Source of the DNA: Dictyobacter arantiisoli
GTDB taxonomy: Bacteria > Chloroflexota > Ktedonobacteria > Ktedonobacterales > Ktedonobacteraceae
Assembly (NCBI RefSeq): GCF_008326305.1
Contig: NZ_BIXY01000052.1
Span: 1-50,963, forward strand
Length of the DNA: 50,963 nt
Reading direction: 5' to 3'
In this document: positions 25,735 to 35,158 of the stretch, piece after piece
Layout of the letters: every line of letters begins with the position of its first letter
How positions within the stretch are numbered: position 1 is the first letter of the stretch
Notes under the pieces: model-generated
The model's input: only the letters and a program-made list of their open reading frames with translations
What the model was told of the DNA's origin: nothing
Databases searched by the model: none
Made by a program: the position numbers and the translations under genes

Positions 25735-27267
25735 GTGAAACAATCTATCTCGGGTTATCGTGATCTTTGCTCTCACAGTTGGAGAGCCCTCCTGGCGTTT
25801 ATGGTTGTTGTGGGCATTGCCGTTGTTGGACTGCCGGGAACAACAAACAAGTCTGCATTGGCCGCAACCTCACTGCCCTGTGACATTTATGCATCTGGCG
25901 GCACGCCATGTGTTGCTGCCCATGGCACGGTGCGCGCGCTGTTCGGCGCCTACAATGGGAACCTGTACCAGGTCAAGCGCGCGTCGGATAACGCAACATT
26001 GAACATCGGCGTCCTGAGCACAGGCGGCTATGCCAACGCAGCCGCGCAAGATTCGTTCTGCGCTGGCACGAGCTGCGTCATCACCATCATCTACGACCAG
26101 TCCGGGCATGGCAACGATCTCACTCAGGCGCCCGGCGGCGGGGCCGCTGGCGGCCCTGATAACCTCGCGAACGCGAGCGCACTGCCATTGACGGTCAGCG
26201 GTCACCACGTCTACGGCGTCTACATACCTTCTGGCACCGGTTACCGCAACGACCACACATCGGGCATCGCGACCGGCGACAATTCAGAGGGCGAGTACGC
26301 GATCTTCGACGGCACGCACTATAATGGCGGATGCTGCTTCGACTACGGGAACGCTGAGACGAGCAACAACGATACCGGCAACGGCCACATGGAAGCTATC
26401 TATTTCGGAAATATCAAAGTGTGGGGCTACGGTTCTGGCAATGGCCCCTGGGTCATGGCGGATCTCGAAAACGGCCTTTTTTCCGGAGTAAACGCTGGTT
26501 TCAACAGTGGCGACCAGAGCATCACTTCTCACTACGTCACCGCGATAGTAAAGGGCGGACCGAATCTCTGGGCGATCAAAGCTGGCAATGCGCAATCCGG
26601 TGGCCTGACAACTATGTACAGTGGACCGCGTCCTAACGTCTCGGGTTACAACCCCATGCACAAGGAGGGCGCGATTATCCTGGGCATTGGCGGCGACAAC
26701 AGCAAGGGTGCAGCCGGTTCCTTCTTCGAAGGCGCGATGACTTCCGGCTACCCATCGGACGCGACCGAAAACGCAGTGCAGGCCAATATCGTCGCGACCG
26801 GTTACGGCAGTGGATCCACCCAGAGCTCGAATTTGTTGACCAATGGAGACGCAGAAGCTGGAACGACGGACTGGTCTGTCTTTGGCAGCGGCTCTCTGAC
26901 GTCGAATACGAGCGTCGTCCACAGCGGAACCAGATCCCTGCTGCTGACTGGACGGACCGCATCGTGGAACGGCATCAGCCAGAATATTACTTCCCAGTTG
27001 ACAAACGGCAAGAGCTATACCACGAACGTATGGGTCAGGACGCAAAGCGGAACACCCAGCGCGAAGGTGACGATGGCGGTGACCGCCAATGGGTCTACCT
27101 CCTACATCACCCTGACCCCTACCACGGCGGTCAACTCATCCGGTTGGACGCTACTATCTGGCACCACAACAGTCTCCTGGAGTGGGACACTATCAAATGC
27201 AATGTGGTATGTTGAAACCGCCTCTGGCACAGACAGCTTTTACGTCGATGACGCATCGCTCCAGTAA
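25735..27267 (+). CDS. Secreted GH54 alpha-L-arabinofuranosidase with C-terminal CBM4/9-like domain
   Basis: A 510-residue protein from a GTG start. Residues 1-44 form a signal peptide (LLAFMVVVGIAVVGLPG, cleavage near ALAA). Residues about 47-357 are the ArabFuran-catalytic domain of family GH54: PCDIYASGGTPCVAAHGTVR at the start, the family's neighbouring Cys pair in GGCCFDYGNAE (Cys200-201), Glu220 in HMEAIYFGN as likely nucleophile and Asp321 in GIGGDNS as likely acid. Residues about 365-510 (NLLTNGDAEAGTTDW ... FYVDDASLQ) are a jelly-roll carbohydrate-binding domain of the CBM4/9 kind. The fungal arabinose-binding CBM42 is absent. It should cleave arabinose side chains from plant polysaccharide outside the cell. 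Strong promoter upstream. Confidence 0.9.
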   Translation: MKQSISGYRDLCSHSWRALLAFMVVVGIAVVGLPGTTNKSALAATSLPCDIYASGGTPCVAAHGTVRALFGAYNGNLYQVKRASDNATLNIGVLSTGGYANAAAQDSFCAGTSCVITIIYDQSGHGNDLTQAPGGGAAGGPDNLANASALPLTVSGHHVYGVYIPSGTGYRNDHTSGIATGDNSEGEYAIFDGTHYNGGCCFDYGNAETSNNDTGNGHMEAIYFGNIKVWGYGSGNGPWVMADLENGLFSGVNAGFNSGDQSITSHYVTAIVKGGPNLWAIKAGNAQSGGLTTMYSGPRPNVSGYNPMHKEGAIILGIGGDNSKGAAGSFFEGAMTSGYPSDATENAVQANIVATGYGSGSTQSSNLLTNGDAEAGTTDWSVFGSGSLTSNTSVVHSGTRSLLLTGRTASWNGISQNITSQLTNGKSYTTNVWVRTQSGTPSAKVTMAVTANGSTSYITLTPTTAVNSSGWTLLSGTTTVSWSGTLSNAMWYVETASGTDSFYVDDASLQ

Positions 27268-27763
27268 ACAGCTGGCAATTGAGTGAACTATTCCTCTCCT
27301 CTCTGCACGGCGATAAACCAGTAGGGAGGAGAGGCTCATGCTTCCGCGTTTTACCAGATCTCCTCTATTTTTGTCGCTCCCCAACCGGGCCAAATCGGCC
27401 AATAGAAACATCCCTCATCTGCATTTTCTACGGTGCTCAAATATCTTTTTAGTGTGCCGTGCCGAAAAAGGGCGCAGGCACGTACCGATCAGATAGAGGC
27501 TTTTACGACGGAAACCAGTTGTCTGACCATCGTTTGGGCAATCATGCAAGATTCCCGCCTGCCGAAAATTCCCGTCTCGTAAAAGTTGAACACTGAGCGC
27601 AATGAGTGGTGAAACAACCAACCAGAAAGGGTGGATTGGAGGGAGATGGTGTTTGCAGACGGTCCTGTGTAACCATGGCGTTCTCTGTGATATACTGAAC
27701 TACGCAAGAAAACTCATTTTCCTCTTATCTCTCAATCCCTATCTGTCAAGAAAGGCAAAACAG
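27268..27763. other. Intergenic stretch after the GH54 gene
   Basis: No gene supported. A CCTCTCCTC/GAGGAGAGG inverted repeat (27293-27301 with 27326-27334) follows the GH54 stop and may end its transcript, though without a T-run. A TATACT at about 27691 could be the -10 box of the next gene. Confidence 0.45.
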
Positions 27764-28630
27764 ATGCCCAACAAAGCACGAGCAGCCCTCACCGTCCTCG
27801 ATCTGGAAACAAGCATCGCTTTCTATACCACATTGCTGAACTTCGAATTGGTGGAGTCTCAGCCCGATATGGGAATAGCCTCTCTACGGGCGAGCGATGG
27901 GGAGCTTCTGCTACTTGCCCTCCCGCATCAGACCGATATGCGCGGCCTTCTCGACGAACCCCGCCTTGTCTTCAAGCCTGGTGACACCCTTGACTTCTTT
28001 ATTGACACGTTTGAAACGCAGCAGGCTAGACTGGTCGAGGATGGGCTCACCGATATGCGCGTCGAGGAAGATGAGCGTGGTGAGCGCAAACTGCTGGTGA
28101 CTGATCCCAACGGCTATCACTTCGCTTTCGTGATCCCGGTGAAACGCTCACCCGAAGCGATGATAACTGCCTATGCGGGACTCAGCGACGATATTGCAGC
28201 AGCACTTGATGGCCTCAGCGAAGCAGATCTCGATCTGGAGCGTGCTCCCAATGAGTGGTCGATTCGCCAGATCATCCATCATCTTGCTCTGAGCACCTCG
28301 TTGTCTTTGATGTCCATCGAAACCGTCCTGGTGAACCCGGGAAGTGTCTTTGTACGGCCTCCTTACGATCAGGAAAAATGGGTTGAGGGGCTGGATTACA
28401 AGCATCGACCCATCGGGACGTCGCTGGCTCTCATCCGTACGGTGCAGGACCATATTACCCAATTACTGCTCCATGTGCCCGACAGTTGGGATCACTCCAT
28501 CGTGAGGAAGTTTACTACGGAGGATGAGGGCCTTACAGCCACGCTCAGCGATATGATTACCATCCAGATCGAGCATACGACTGCACACCTCGACGAGATC
28601 CGCCAGACCCGCAAGATCCATCACCGCTAA
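27764..28630 (+). CDS. VOC (glyoxalase-like) and DinB-like fusion protein
   Basis: A 288-residue protein; the start at 27764 follows an AAGAAAGG stretch. Residues about 3-125 form a VOC/glyoxalase fold (LTVLDLETSIAFYTTLLNFE, then LLVTDPNGYHFAFV), with metal-ligand type residues unclear. Residues about 135-285 are a DinB/DUF664-type four-helix bundle (ERAPNEWSIRQIIHHLALS, then TIQIEHTTAHLDEIRQ), where His residues usually bind a metal. Both halves occur alone in thiol-dependent chemistry and antibiotic resistance. The substrate is unknown; fusion of the two suggests one reaction or linked steps. Confidence 0.82.
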   Translation: MPNKARAALTVLDLETSIAFYTTLLNFELVESQPDMGIASLRASDGELLLLALPHQTDMRGLLDEPRLVFKPGDTLDFFIDTFETQQARLVEDGLTDMRVEEDERGERKLLVTDPNGYHFAFVIPVKRSPEAMITAYAGLSDDIAAALDGLSEADLDLERAPNEWSIRQIIHHLALSTSLSLMSIETVLVNPGSVFVRPPYDQEKWVEGLDYKHRPIGTSLALIRTVQDHITQLLLHVPDSWDHSIVRKFTTEDEGLTATLSDMITIQIEHTTAHLDEIRQTRKIHHR

Positions 28631-28736
28631 CGCCTTCAAATGATTGGAGAGCATCTAACTTGTAGGTGAGAGTGCCCTCCGATACGATTTGCAGAAAATG
28701 ACAGACACCCGGCAAAAATGGGATTTTCGGTGAAGC

Positions 28737-28970
28737 ATGAGCTACGGTACCTCTCTGTTTAGACTCTCTGCTGTGGCGTCATCAGCGACCCGATGGCGAA
28801 TGAAGGTGCAACAACACCATCGCGTGGCAATCACAGGGCAAGGGCTGGCACTCATTGAGACGCTCCAAATAATGCGTGCTGATGTCCAGGTAGAGATTAT
28901 GGAATATCTCTCACCGGATGAGCAAGCAGATGTCGTGCAAGGCATGGCCTTGCTAGCTAAAGCTGGATGA
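28737..28970 (+). pseudogene. MarR-family regulator remnant (C-terminal part)
   Basis: The frame gives 77 residues. The part from VAITGQGLALIETLQIMRAD to LSPDEQADVVQGMALLAKA matches the wing and C-terminal dimerisation helix of MarR regulators. The recognition helix and N-terminal helices are missing; a stop codon lies two codons before the first ATG, and no strong ribosome site is seen. It sits 16 bases before the phosphotransferase gene, where an intact regulator would be expected. It may still make a short dimerisation peptide. Confidence 0.55.
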
Positions 28971-28986
28971 AAATGGAGAGAACACC

Positions 28987-31752
28987 ATGAGTCTTCCGCA
29001 ACAAGAACAGAAAGATCAAGCACAACCTGATTCGAATAATTTCGTGCTCCCTTTTAGTGCACTGCATCGTGACATACTGGCTCTGGTCGGTGGCAAGGCA
29101 GCCAATCTCGGGGAGCTTACCAACGCGAAGCTACCAGTGCCACCCGGTTTCTGCGTAACGACTACAGCCTACGCACTCGTTGCTGAGGATGCTGGCCTGC
29201 AAAGCGTTCTGGACACACATGCACCTTCACAGGCCGGGGAAGGCAGAGATGCTCAACGGCTCACAGATATGGCACAGGCAGCGCGCCACTGCATTCTGGC
29301 AACAACCATACCAACAGAAATTGCTGATGCTATCATCGAAGCCTATGACGTTTTGGGCTCTGGAAAACCTATCCCTGTGGCTGTACGCTCCTCTGCTACG
29401 GCAGAAGATCTTCCCTTTGCCAGCTTTGCAGGCCAGCAGGACACCTACCTCAACATCGTGGGCATCGAGGCTGTATTGGATGCAGTACAGCGCTGCTGGG
29501 CCTCGCTGTGGACTGAGCGGGCGGTGAGCTACCGGGAGAACCTGGGCCTCGATCAGAGTAGCGTCAAACTGGCCGTTGTGGTACAGCGCATGATCCAATC
29601 CTCGGTGGCTGGCGTACTCTTCACAGCTAATCCAGTAACAGGCAAGCGGCGTCAAGCAGTCATCGACGCGAATCCTGGCCTGGGAGAAGCCGTCGTCTCC
29701 GGTGCGACCAATCCAGATCACTTTGTGGTGAATACCACAACAGGTGAGATTGTCGAGCGCAGGCTTGGAGATAAGCGCGTCGTCATCAGAGGAACCCCTG
29801 AAGGAGGCACGCTGCGCAGCGAGATCAGCGACAACAGTAATGAGGCAAGCCTCTCCGATGAGCAGATCCGTTCCCTGGCCGAGCTTGGAGCAAGCGTCGA
29901 GGTGTATTACGGCCAGCCGCAGGATACAGAGTGGGCCATTGATCCCTCAGGCCAGCTCTGGCTCACACAATCGCGACCGATCACTACGCTCTATCCTCTG
30001 CCAGCTAACGTATCGATGAGCGACGATGAGCTGCGGGTCTACTTCTCGATCAACGTGTTCCAGGGCGTCTATCGTCCCTTCACTCCAGCAGGACGCTCGA
30101 CGTTTCGTTTGATCGGGTCAGGGATTGCCGCAGGATTTGGCTATCCGCAGCCTGATCCTTTGAACGGCCCATCTGCACTGATCGAGGCTGGTCAACGCCT
30201 CTTCTTTGACGTGACGCCAGCCTTACGCAACAAATTGGGACGCCGCGTGCTCATAGGTGCGGCGAGCAAAGGGGAGGCCCTCTCGGCGCCACTCTTCAAG
30301 CAACTTACCAACAATCCACGTTTCTCGATCATTTCGACGAAACGATGGCCCTTGATGCGCGCTTTCGAGAAAGTGTTTGAGAAAACACGGGCCCCCATCT
30401 ATATCCTGCAAGCTTTGTTCTGGCCGGAGGCGGCGGTAAAGCGGGTGCAGAAGACCGCCGAGCGTATACGAGCGCTAAATTTCATCACACCTGGCCTCAA
30501 GAACGAAGAGCGTCTGAGAGGGATGGAACATTTTGTAGGGAATTTCCTGGATGTCATTGGCGGTATCGCGCCAGTCCTGCTTGTTGGTCTGGGCAGTCAG
30601 GCGCTGGCAGGCAAGCTATTGGGCGACCTTGCAAAGCCAGAGGAGAGACAAGTTGTGCTACGTGGTCTACCTCATAATCCAACGACAGCGATGGATCTGG
30701 AACTCTGGCACCTGGCACAAAGTGTATCTGCACATCCCGACAGCGTTGAGCATGTCCACGCAAACACACCCGAGCAACTGGCGCAGGAGTATCGAACAGG
30801 CACCTTACCACCTCTGCTCCAGCAGGGATTGACTGCATTTCTCGCCCTCTATGGACACCGTGGAGTAGCCGAGATCGACCTGGGCCTGCCACGCTGGTCA
30901 GAAGACCCGACGCATATTCTCGGTGCGCTTTCAAACTACCTGCATTTGAATGATCCATCCTTAGCTCCTCCTGTGCAATTCCAACGGGGCGCTAAGGATG
31001 CCGAAAACATGCTCGCAGAACTGGTCCAGCGGACAAGGAGCAAGGGCTGGCTGCGGAGTCGGCTCGTTCACTTCTTCCTGAGAAGGACGCACGATCTTGT
31101 TGGGTTGCGTGAGATGCCAAAGTTCACCATCGTCTTGCTGATAGCGCGCATGCGTGACTTGTGGTGGACAGTGGGTAAAGAACTGGAACAGGCTGGTCGT
31201 CTGGAAACTGCCGGAGATGTCTTCTTCCTCTCCCTGCCAGAGATCCACACTGCACTGGCAGGAGAAGATATGCATAACACGGTGCTCGATCACCGCACAG
31301 TCTACGACTTCGAAATGCGCCGCCGCCATATTCCGCGTGTGCTACTCTCCGACGGTACCGAACCCGGTGTTGTTTCTACGGACGCTGATGACTCGTCTCA
31401 AGGCGTGCTGCGGGGGACACCAGCATCGCCAGGAACAGTGACTGCGAAGGCGCGCGTTATCCTCGATCCGACGGGTGCGCAACTGCTTCCCGGTGAAATC
31501 CTGGTCGCTCCCTCCACCGATCCTGGCTGGACCCCACTCTTCCTCACGGCTGGCGGGCTGGTCATGGAAATGGGCGGGGCCATCTCTCACGGCGCTGTTG
31601 TGGCCCGCGAGTATGGCATCCCGGCAATCGTCGGAGTCCCAGAAGCCACAGAGCGTATCACCACCGGCCAGCGCATCACCGTTGATGGGGCAACTGGGAA
31701 GATCACCATTGAGGAAGATGCCCAGACTCCAGAGCAAGGGCTTGTTGAATGA
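28987..31752 (+). CDS. rph: Rifampicin phosphotransferase-type PEP-utilising enzyme
   Basis: A 921-residue protein with three parts. Residues about 15-330 are a PPDK-type ATP-grasp domain (LVGGKAANLGEL, VAVRSSATAEDLPFASFAGQ, then DTEWAIDPSGQLWLTQSRPI). About 340-800 is the long middle domain that binds the antibiotic in Rph enzymes. About 830-910 is the swivelling His domain (GGAISHGAVVAREYGIPA) with its phospho-carrier His. The PEP-binding barrel that ends true PEP synthases is missing, which favours Rph over PpsA. Rph uses ATP to phosphorylate rifamycins to an inactive form. The start has a GGAGAG site. A MarR remnant lies directly upstream. True substrate is not proven by sequence. Confidence 0.85.
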   Translation: MSLPQQEQKDQAQPDSNNFVLPFSALHRDILALVGGKAANLGELTNAKLPVPPGFCVTTTAYALVAEDAGLQSVLDTHAPSQAGEGRDAQRLTDMAQAARHCILATTIPTEIADAIIEAYDVLGSGKPIPVAVRSSATAEDLPFASFAGQQDTYLNIVGIEAVLDAVQRCWASLWTERAVSYRENLGLDQSSVKLAVVVQRMIQSSVAGVLFTANPVTGKRRQAVIDANPGLGEAVVSGATNPDHFVVNTTTGEIVERRLGDKRVVIRGTPEGGTLRSEISDNSNEASLSDEQIRSLAELGASVEVYYGQPQDTEWAIDPSGQLWLTQSRPITTLYPLPANVSMSDDELRVYFSINVFQGVYRPFTPAGRSTFRLIGSGIAAGFGYPQPDPLNGPSALIEAGQRLFFDVTPALRNKLGRRVLIGAASKGEALSAPLFKQLTNNPRFSIISTKRWPLMRAFEKVFEKTRAPIYILQALFWPEAAVKRVQKTAERIRALNFITPGLKNEERLRGMEHFVGNFLDVIGGIAPVLLVGLGSQALAGKLLGDLAKPEERQVVLRGLPHNPTTAMDLELWHLAQSVSAHPDSVEHVHANTPEQLAQEYRTGTLPPLLQQGLTAFLALYGHRGVAEIDLGLPRWSEDPTHILGALSNYLHLNDPSLAPPVQFQRGAKDAENMLAELVQRTRSKGWLRSRLVHFFLRRTHDLVGLREMPKFTIVLLIARMRDLWWTVGKELEQAGRLETAGDVFFLSLPEIHTALAGEDMHNTVLDHRTVYDFEMRRRHIPRVLLSDGTEPGVVSTDADDSSQGVLRGTPASPGTVTAKARVILDPTGAQLLPGEILVAPSTDPGWTPLFLTAGGLVMEMGGAISHGAVVAREYGIPAIVGVPEATERITTGQRITVDGATGKITIEEDAQTPEQGLVE

Positions 31753-31938
31753 TCTATAGCAGCACAAGAACCATCCATTTCGAGCAGATCGAGACCTTGA
31801 AAACCTCACAAGGCTTCATTAAACTTTTTCTCACAATTTTCATAAGATATATGAATATGCAGCATATATATGAGCACCAATGCCAATTTTCGTAGACCAT
31901 TCACTATCCAAATCACATGAGAGGGAGGTTATTAATAG

Positions 31939-33135
31939 ATGAGGTATTATGGATCACCGGAAAATTTATCCAGGGAGCAAGTTAGAGAAACTTCAAATGG
32001 GGCAAGCAACAGAGAGGTAGAGCAATTCCAGAGCGGTCTCTATCGGACAGAGCATCCCACAATAATACCAGAGAGCGACCTTTCAAGAAGACAGGAAGAA
32101 AGTCAACTATTAAAAAACTGGGTGAGTACATCGACCGTTAAGGTCAAGTTTCTTAGAGTGGACAAGCCCAGATCAGAGGCTTTACAAGGGGTCGATAAAA
32201 CAGTCGCCTCGCTCGCCGTGGCATATGAGGGGAGAGATGATAGGAGCAAATTCAACGCAGCTTTGGATATAAGAGACCAATTGGAACACTGGCGCGAAAC
32301 GAAGCAACCTGAACATATCAGCGAAAGAGAAGATGCAGTAACACAACTGGAGCATGTAGTTCAAAGCGTCATTGACAATTTTTACAGACCAATGGAACAA
32401 AGGATGAGAGCGCTACCAGCAAGTAGTGAGAATACCTTTGAGCGTGTATGGATTCATGGAACAGACGCTATCGGGGAAATTATGGAGAGCGGTGAGATTT
32501 GGGGTGGCACTGCAGCGCTTAAAATCCTTGGCCGTGATAACAGGCAGAGGGAAGCAGTCGCAGGCCAAATAGCATTTGATCAAGCACAAGAGCAACATTT
32601 TTTTATGGCTCTAACGGAGGAAAATGGAGCAACCGCTTCACCTGGAAACGCCTTTACGAAAGGAAGGCAAGCCGCAGATCATAAAATTCGTGAGGGTTCG
32701 CAAAGCTATCTACACTCATGGAAATATGCGGATCGTCCATTGATGGGCGTTATAGAGTTCCCCTCTCATCAAGAAGATGCAGATCCCCAGGAATCTGAAA
32801 CAATTCGTGCAATTCGAACAAATGAGAGTAGCGAGGATTATCGTTCCACTTTGCCATTACATGATTTGAATCCAATAGGAATACGGATGGTCAATGAGGG
32901 TGATGTCGTGCGAATGCTCAGCTATATCCATGACACAAATAAAGAACAGTTGTCTCAACTCCCCCAAACGATCAAGGTATTGAGAAATTCTTCCTGGAAT
33001 GGAGGCAGTCCGAATGAGTGGTCTGCCCTGCTAGGAGAAAAGGGAGACTATAAGCGCTTGATGACTGAGAATAATCCATCCAGATGGAGCGTTTATAGAA
33101 CAAACGACGTTTTACGCGCATTAGGGTATGCATAA
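31939..33135 (+). CDS. Orphan 398-aa protein with an ART-like HGT motif
   Basis: I do not recognise the family. A GGGAGGT site precedes the ATG. The first 130 residues are charged and helical (EREDAVTQLEHVVQ). At residues 169-190 the pattern RVWIHGTDAIGEIMESGEIW (His173) resembles the opening of PARP- and Tpt1-type ADP-ribosyltransferases, where xHGT precedes a helix and a sGxI turn. HFFMALTEENG follows about 45 residues later. The rest is hydrophilic with no signal peptide or membrane segment. The gene is AT-richer and purine-rich compared with its neighbours, as in transferred or toxin-like genes. An ADP-ribosylating effector is possible; an unrelated fold is equally open. Confidence 0.7.
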   Translation: MRYYGSPENLSREQVRETSNGASNREVEQFQSGLYRTEHPTIIPESDLSRRQEESQLLKNWVSTSTVKVKFLRVDKPRSEALQGVDKTVASLAVAYEGRDDRSKFNAALDIRDQLEHWRETKQPEHISEREDAVTQLEHVVQSVIDNFYRPMEQRMRALPASSENTFERVWIHGTDAIGEIMESGEIWGGTAALKILGRDNRQREAVAGQIAFDQAQEQHFFMALTEENGATASPGNAFTKGRQAADHKIREGSQSYLHSWKYADRPLMGVIEFPSHQEDADPQESETIRAIRTNESSEDYRSTLPLHDLNPIGIRMVNEGDVVRMLSYIHDTNKEQLSQLPQTIKVLRNSSWNGGSPNEWSALLGEKGDYKRLMTENNPSRWSVYRTNDVLRALGYA

Positions 33136-33205
33136 AGAGGCTGCGGGCGACCATCTGATCCTTTCTCGCCGCGCCCACCACAAAACATGCATCTGTCCCT
33201 TGCCT

Positions 33206-33252
33206 CCTGCCAGGCAGCAACCCGAACAGGTATGCTGTTGCTGCCTGGCAGG
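33206..33252. terminator. Perfect 16-bp stem between converging genes
   Basis: Arms 33206-33221 (CCTGCCAGGCAGCAAC) and 33237-33252 pair perfectly around a 15-base loop. They lie between the end of the 398-aa gene (plus) and the end of the P450 gene (minus). No T-run on either side, so termination by hairpin alone is likely but not certain. Confidence 0.55.
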
Positions 33253-33267
33253 ACGGGTTGGCGAGAC

Positions 33268-34524
33268 TTACCAGGTCACGGGCAGATGCTCAGGACCAAA
33301 GGTCAGCGTCTCGTCTGGACGCCAGGGGACCTCCGAAGGCGCGACCGCCAGGCGGACGTTTGGCAGCCGGGTGAGTAATGTCTGCCAGAGCACTTGCAGT
33401 TCCATGCGGGCAATCTGCTGGCCCAGGCAGGCGTGAATGCCGCGCCCAAAGCTCATGATAGGCTGCATGTCTCGATCAAAGCGAATCTCGCGGGCATCGG
33501 GAAAGACGGATGGATCGTAGTTGGCTCCGTGCGTCGTGAGGAAAAGCACTTCCCCGGCGGGAACCGTCGTCTCACCCAGTTGGACGGGCTCGCGGGTGAT
33601 GCGTGGCCTGCCCACGCCGATCGGAGTGACGCGCAAGATCTCTTCAATCGCATTAGCTAACTGATCGGGCTGCTCCAGGTGGGTCCGTAACTGCGCCACC
33701 ACTTCTGGTTGTTGCAAGAGAATAAAGGCGGAATTCGTGAAGGTCGTGCTGACCGTTTCAAAACCCGCCCCGATCACGGCCATGGCAAAACCATACATTT
33801 CGGACTCCGTCATCACCTCGTCCCCTTGCTTTTGGGCTCGGACAAGCAGGCCAAGGATGTTCTCTTGCGGATTCGTTTGCGCCTCTTTGATAATAGGCGC
33901 GAGATACTGCATCAACTTCGTGGCCTGTACCTGTTTTTCTTGTAGGCTTGCCGTCGTCGAGATCATGGTGTGTGCTGATTCGCGGTACAGGTGTTCATCT
34001 TCCCCAGGAATTCCTAGCATTTCACAGAGCACCGTCATCGGGACCTGGATCGCATAGTCCTCAAACAGATCTGCAGGCGGACCGGACCGCTCCATGGCAT
34101 CCACCAGCGCATTGGTGACATCGACCACCCGTGATCGCAGCTTATTGGCCGCCGACACCGTAAAGGCCGGAGCGATCACGCGGCGCAGCTTGTTATGACG
34201 GGCATTGGAGACGGAAAAAAGTTCTGATGCCGCGGAACCCTCTGTCCCGGTGACTTTGCCAGCTTCCAGCCGGGGAACATCTCCATCTGAAGCCCGGATT
34301 GCACCACATTTGGGATCAGCGAAGGCTTGCCCAATCTCCTGGTACCGGGTGGGCACAAACGCATCGCCGCCATAGGGCATATGGACCCTGGCGACCGGAC
34401 ACTGTTGCCGCAGTCGATCGTACTCATCGGGAACTTGTAAGCTATGATCGGCAAACGGAAATGGAAAGGAGGGAATCTCTTGCTGGTTGGTTTTATCGAT
34501 GTGTGTCTGTTGCTCCTGACTCAT
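33268..34524 (-). CDS. Bacterial cytochrome P450
   Basis: A 418-residue soluble P450. The heme loop is FGRGIHACLGQQIA, with the Cys ligand codon near 33428. The K-helix ExxR is EEILR. The I-helix reads IGAGFETVST, where the usual acid-alcohol pair (E/D-T) appears as E-T, while the family's common AGHET has Phe in place of His. The start at 34524 (MSQEQQ) has a GGAG site nine bases upstream; a TTG 15 bases earlier is weaker. A ferredoxin gene lies directly upstream on the same strand and should pass electrons to it. It oxidises a small organic substrate; pairing with the NRPS 16 kb away cannot be shown. Confidence 0.94.
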   Translation of the reverse strand: MSQEQQTHIDKTNQQEIPSFPFPFADHSLQVPDEYDRLRQQCPVARVHMPYGGDAFVPTRYQEIGQAFADPKCGAIRASDGDVPRLEAGKVTGTEGSAASELFSVSNARHNKLRRVIAPAFTVSAANKLRSRVVDVTNALVDAMERSGPPADLFEDYAIQVPMTVLCEMLGIPGEDEHLYRESAHTMISTTASLQEKQVQATKLMQYLAPIIKEAQTNPQENILGLLVRAQKQGDEVMTESEMYGFAMAVIGAGFETVSTTFTNSAFILLQQPEVVAQLRTHLEQPDQLANAIEEILRVTPIGVGRPRITREPVQLGETTVPAGEVLFLTTHGANYDPSVFPDAREIRFDRDMQPIMSFGRGIHACLGQQIARMELQVLWQTLLTRLPNVRLAVAPSEVPWRPDETLTFGPEHLPVTW

Positions 34525-34645
34525 CTGTGTATACTCCAATCTATCTGCTCTTCCAGCCTTCGGCAGGGAGCGTGGTTATTCGTGTGGACGCTTCTTAATG
34601 ACCATGGGTATGGAATAGAACACGCCTGCTCTGCTGGCGTGACGA

Positions 34646-34888
34646 TCACATCTCCTCATCATTGGTGCTCAGCGTGAGTTCGGAGAGGTTGTCTTCCTCC
34701 TCCACGACAAAGACCTGGGAAGGACATGCGGCGACTGCCTGCCGCACCTTCTGCAACTGTTCCAGGGACGGGTGTTCCTGGAGCAATTCCACAACGCCAT
34801 CACTCTCGCGCTGGCTAAACACCGCTTTCGCCGCCAGGACACAGGTTCCACTGGCAATACATCGATTTCTCAATGCGGTTACTTTCAT
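34646..34888 (-). CDS. P450-type single-cluster ferredoxin
   Basis: An 80-residue ferredoxin with the three-cysteine spacing typical of [3Fe-4S] partners of bacterial P450s: RNRCIASGTCVLAA gives two Cys five residues apart, and VAACPSQVF the third near residue 56. The tail is acidic (VVEEEDNLSE), good for docking. It carries electrons from a reductase, encoded elsewhere, to the P450 that follows by about 120 bases. The start has a GGAGAG site. A promoter lies some 270 bases upstream. Confidence 0.9.
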   Translation of the reverse strand: MKVTALRNRCIASGTCVLAAKAVFSQRESDGVVELLQEHPSLEQLQKVRQAVAACPSQVFVVEEEDNLSELTLSTNDEEM

Positions 34889-35158
34889 TGCTCTTTTTCT
34901 CTCCTTTCACATGGGGATATTTTCTTGAGCATCTTCTTAAAGAACGACAGAAACATTGTGTTGGTTGAGGACAGGGTGATCTTGACCAGAACACTAATCA
35001 CGATCCTGTTTAGATTCCCCATCTTCTATTCCTTCTCTGGATCTTCTGGATGTGCTTCAGGCGAAGGAAACCGCTGGGGCACATTCCTCAAAAATCGTCA
35101 TTTCAAGAGATCGACAAAATGTGGATACTGTCTCCATCTGTCACATGTGTCTACTTAA

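Noticed and set aside
26284-27045. 253-codon minus-strand frame inside GH54
   Set aside because: Mirror of a GC-rich coding strand; no domain features, while the plus frame has a signal peptide and GH54 motifs.
28987-31752. Calling this gene PEP synthase (ppsA)
   Set aside because: The C-terminal PEP-binding barrel is absent and the His domain is last, as in rifampicin phosphotransferase.
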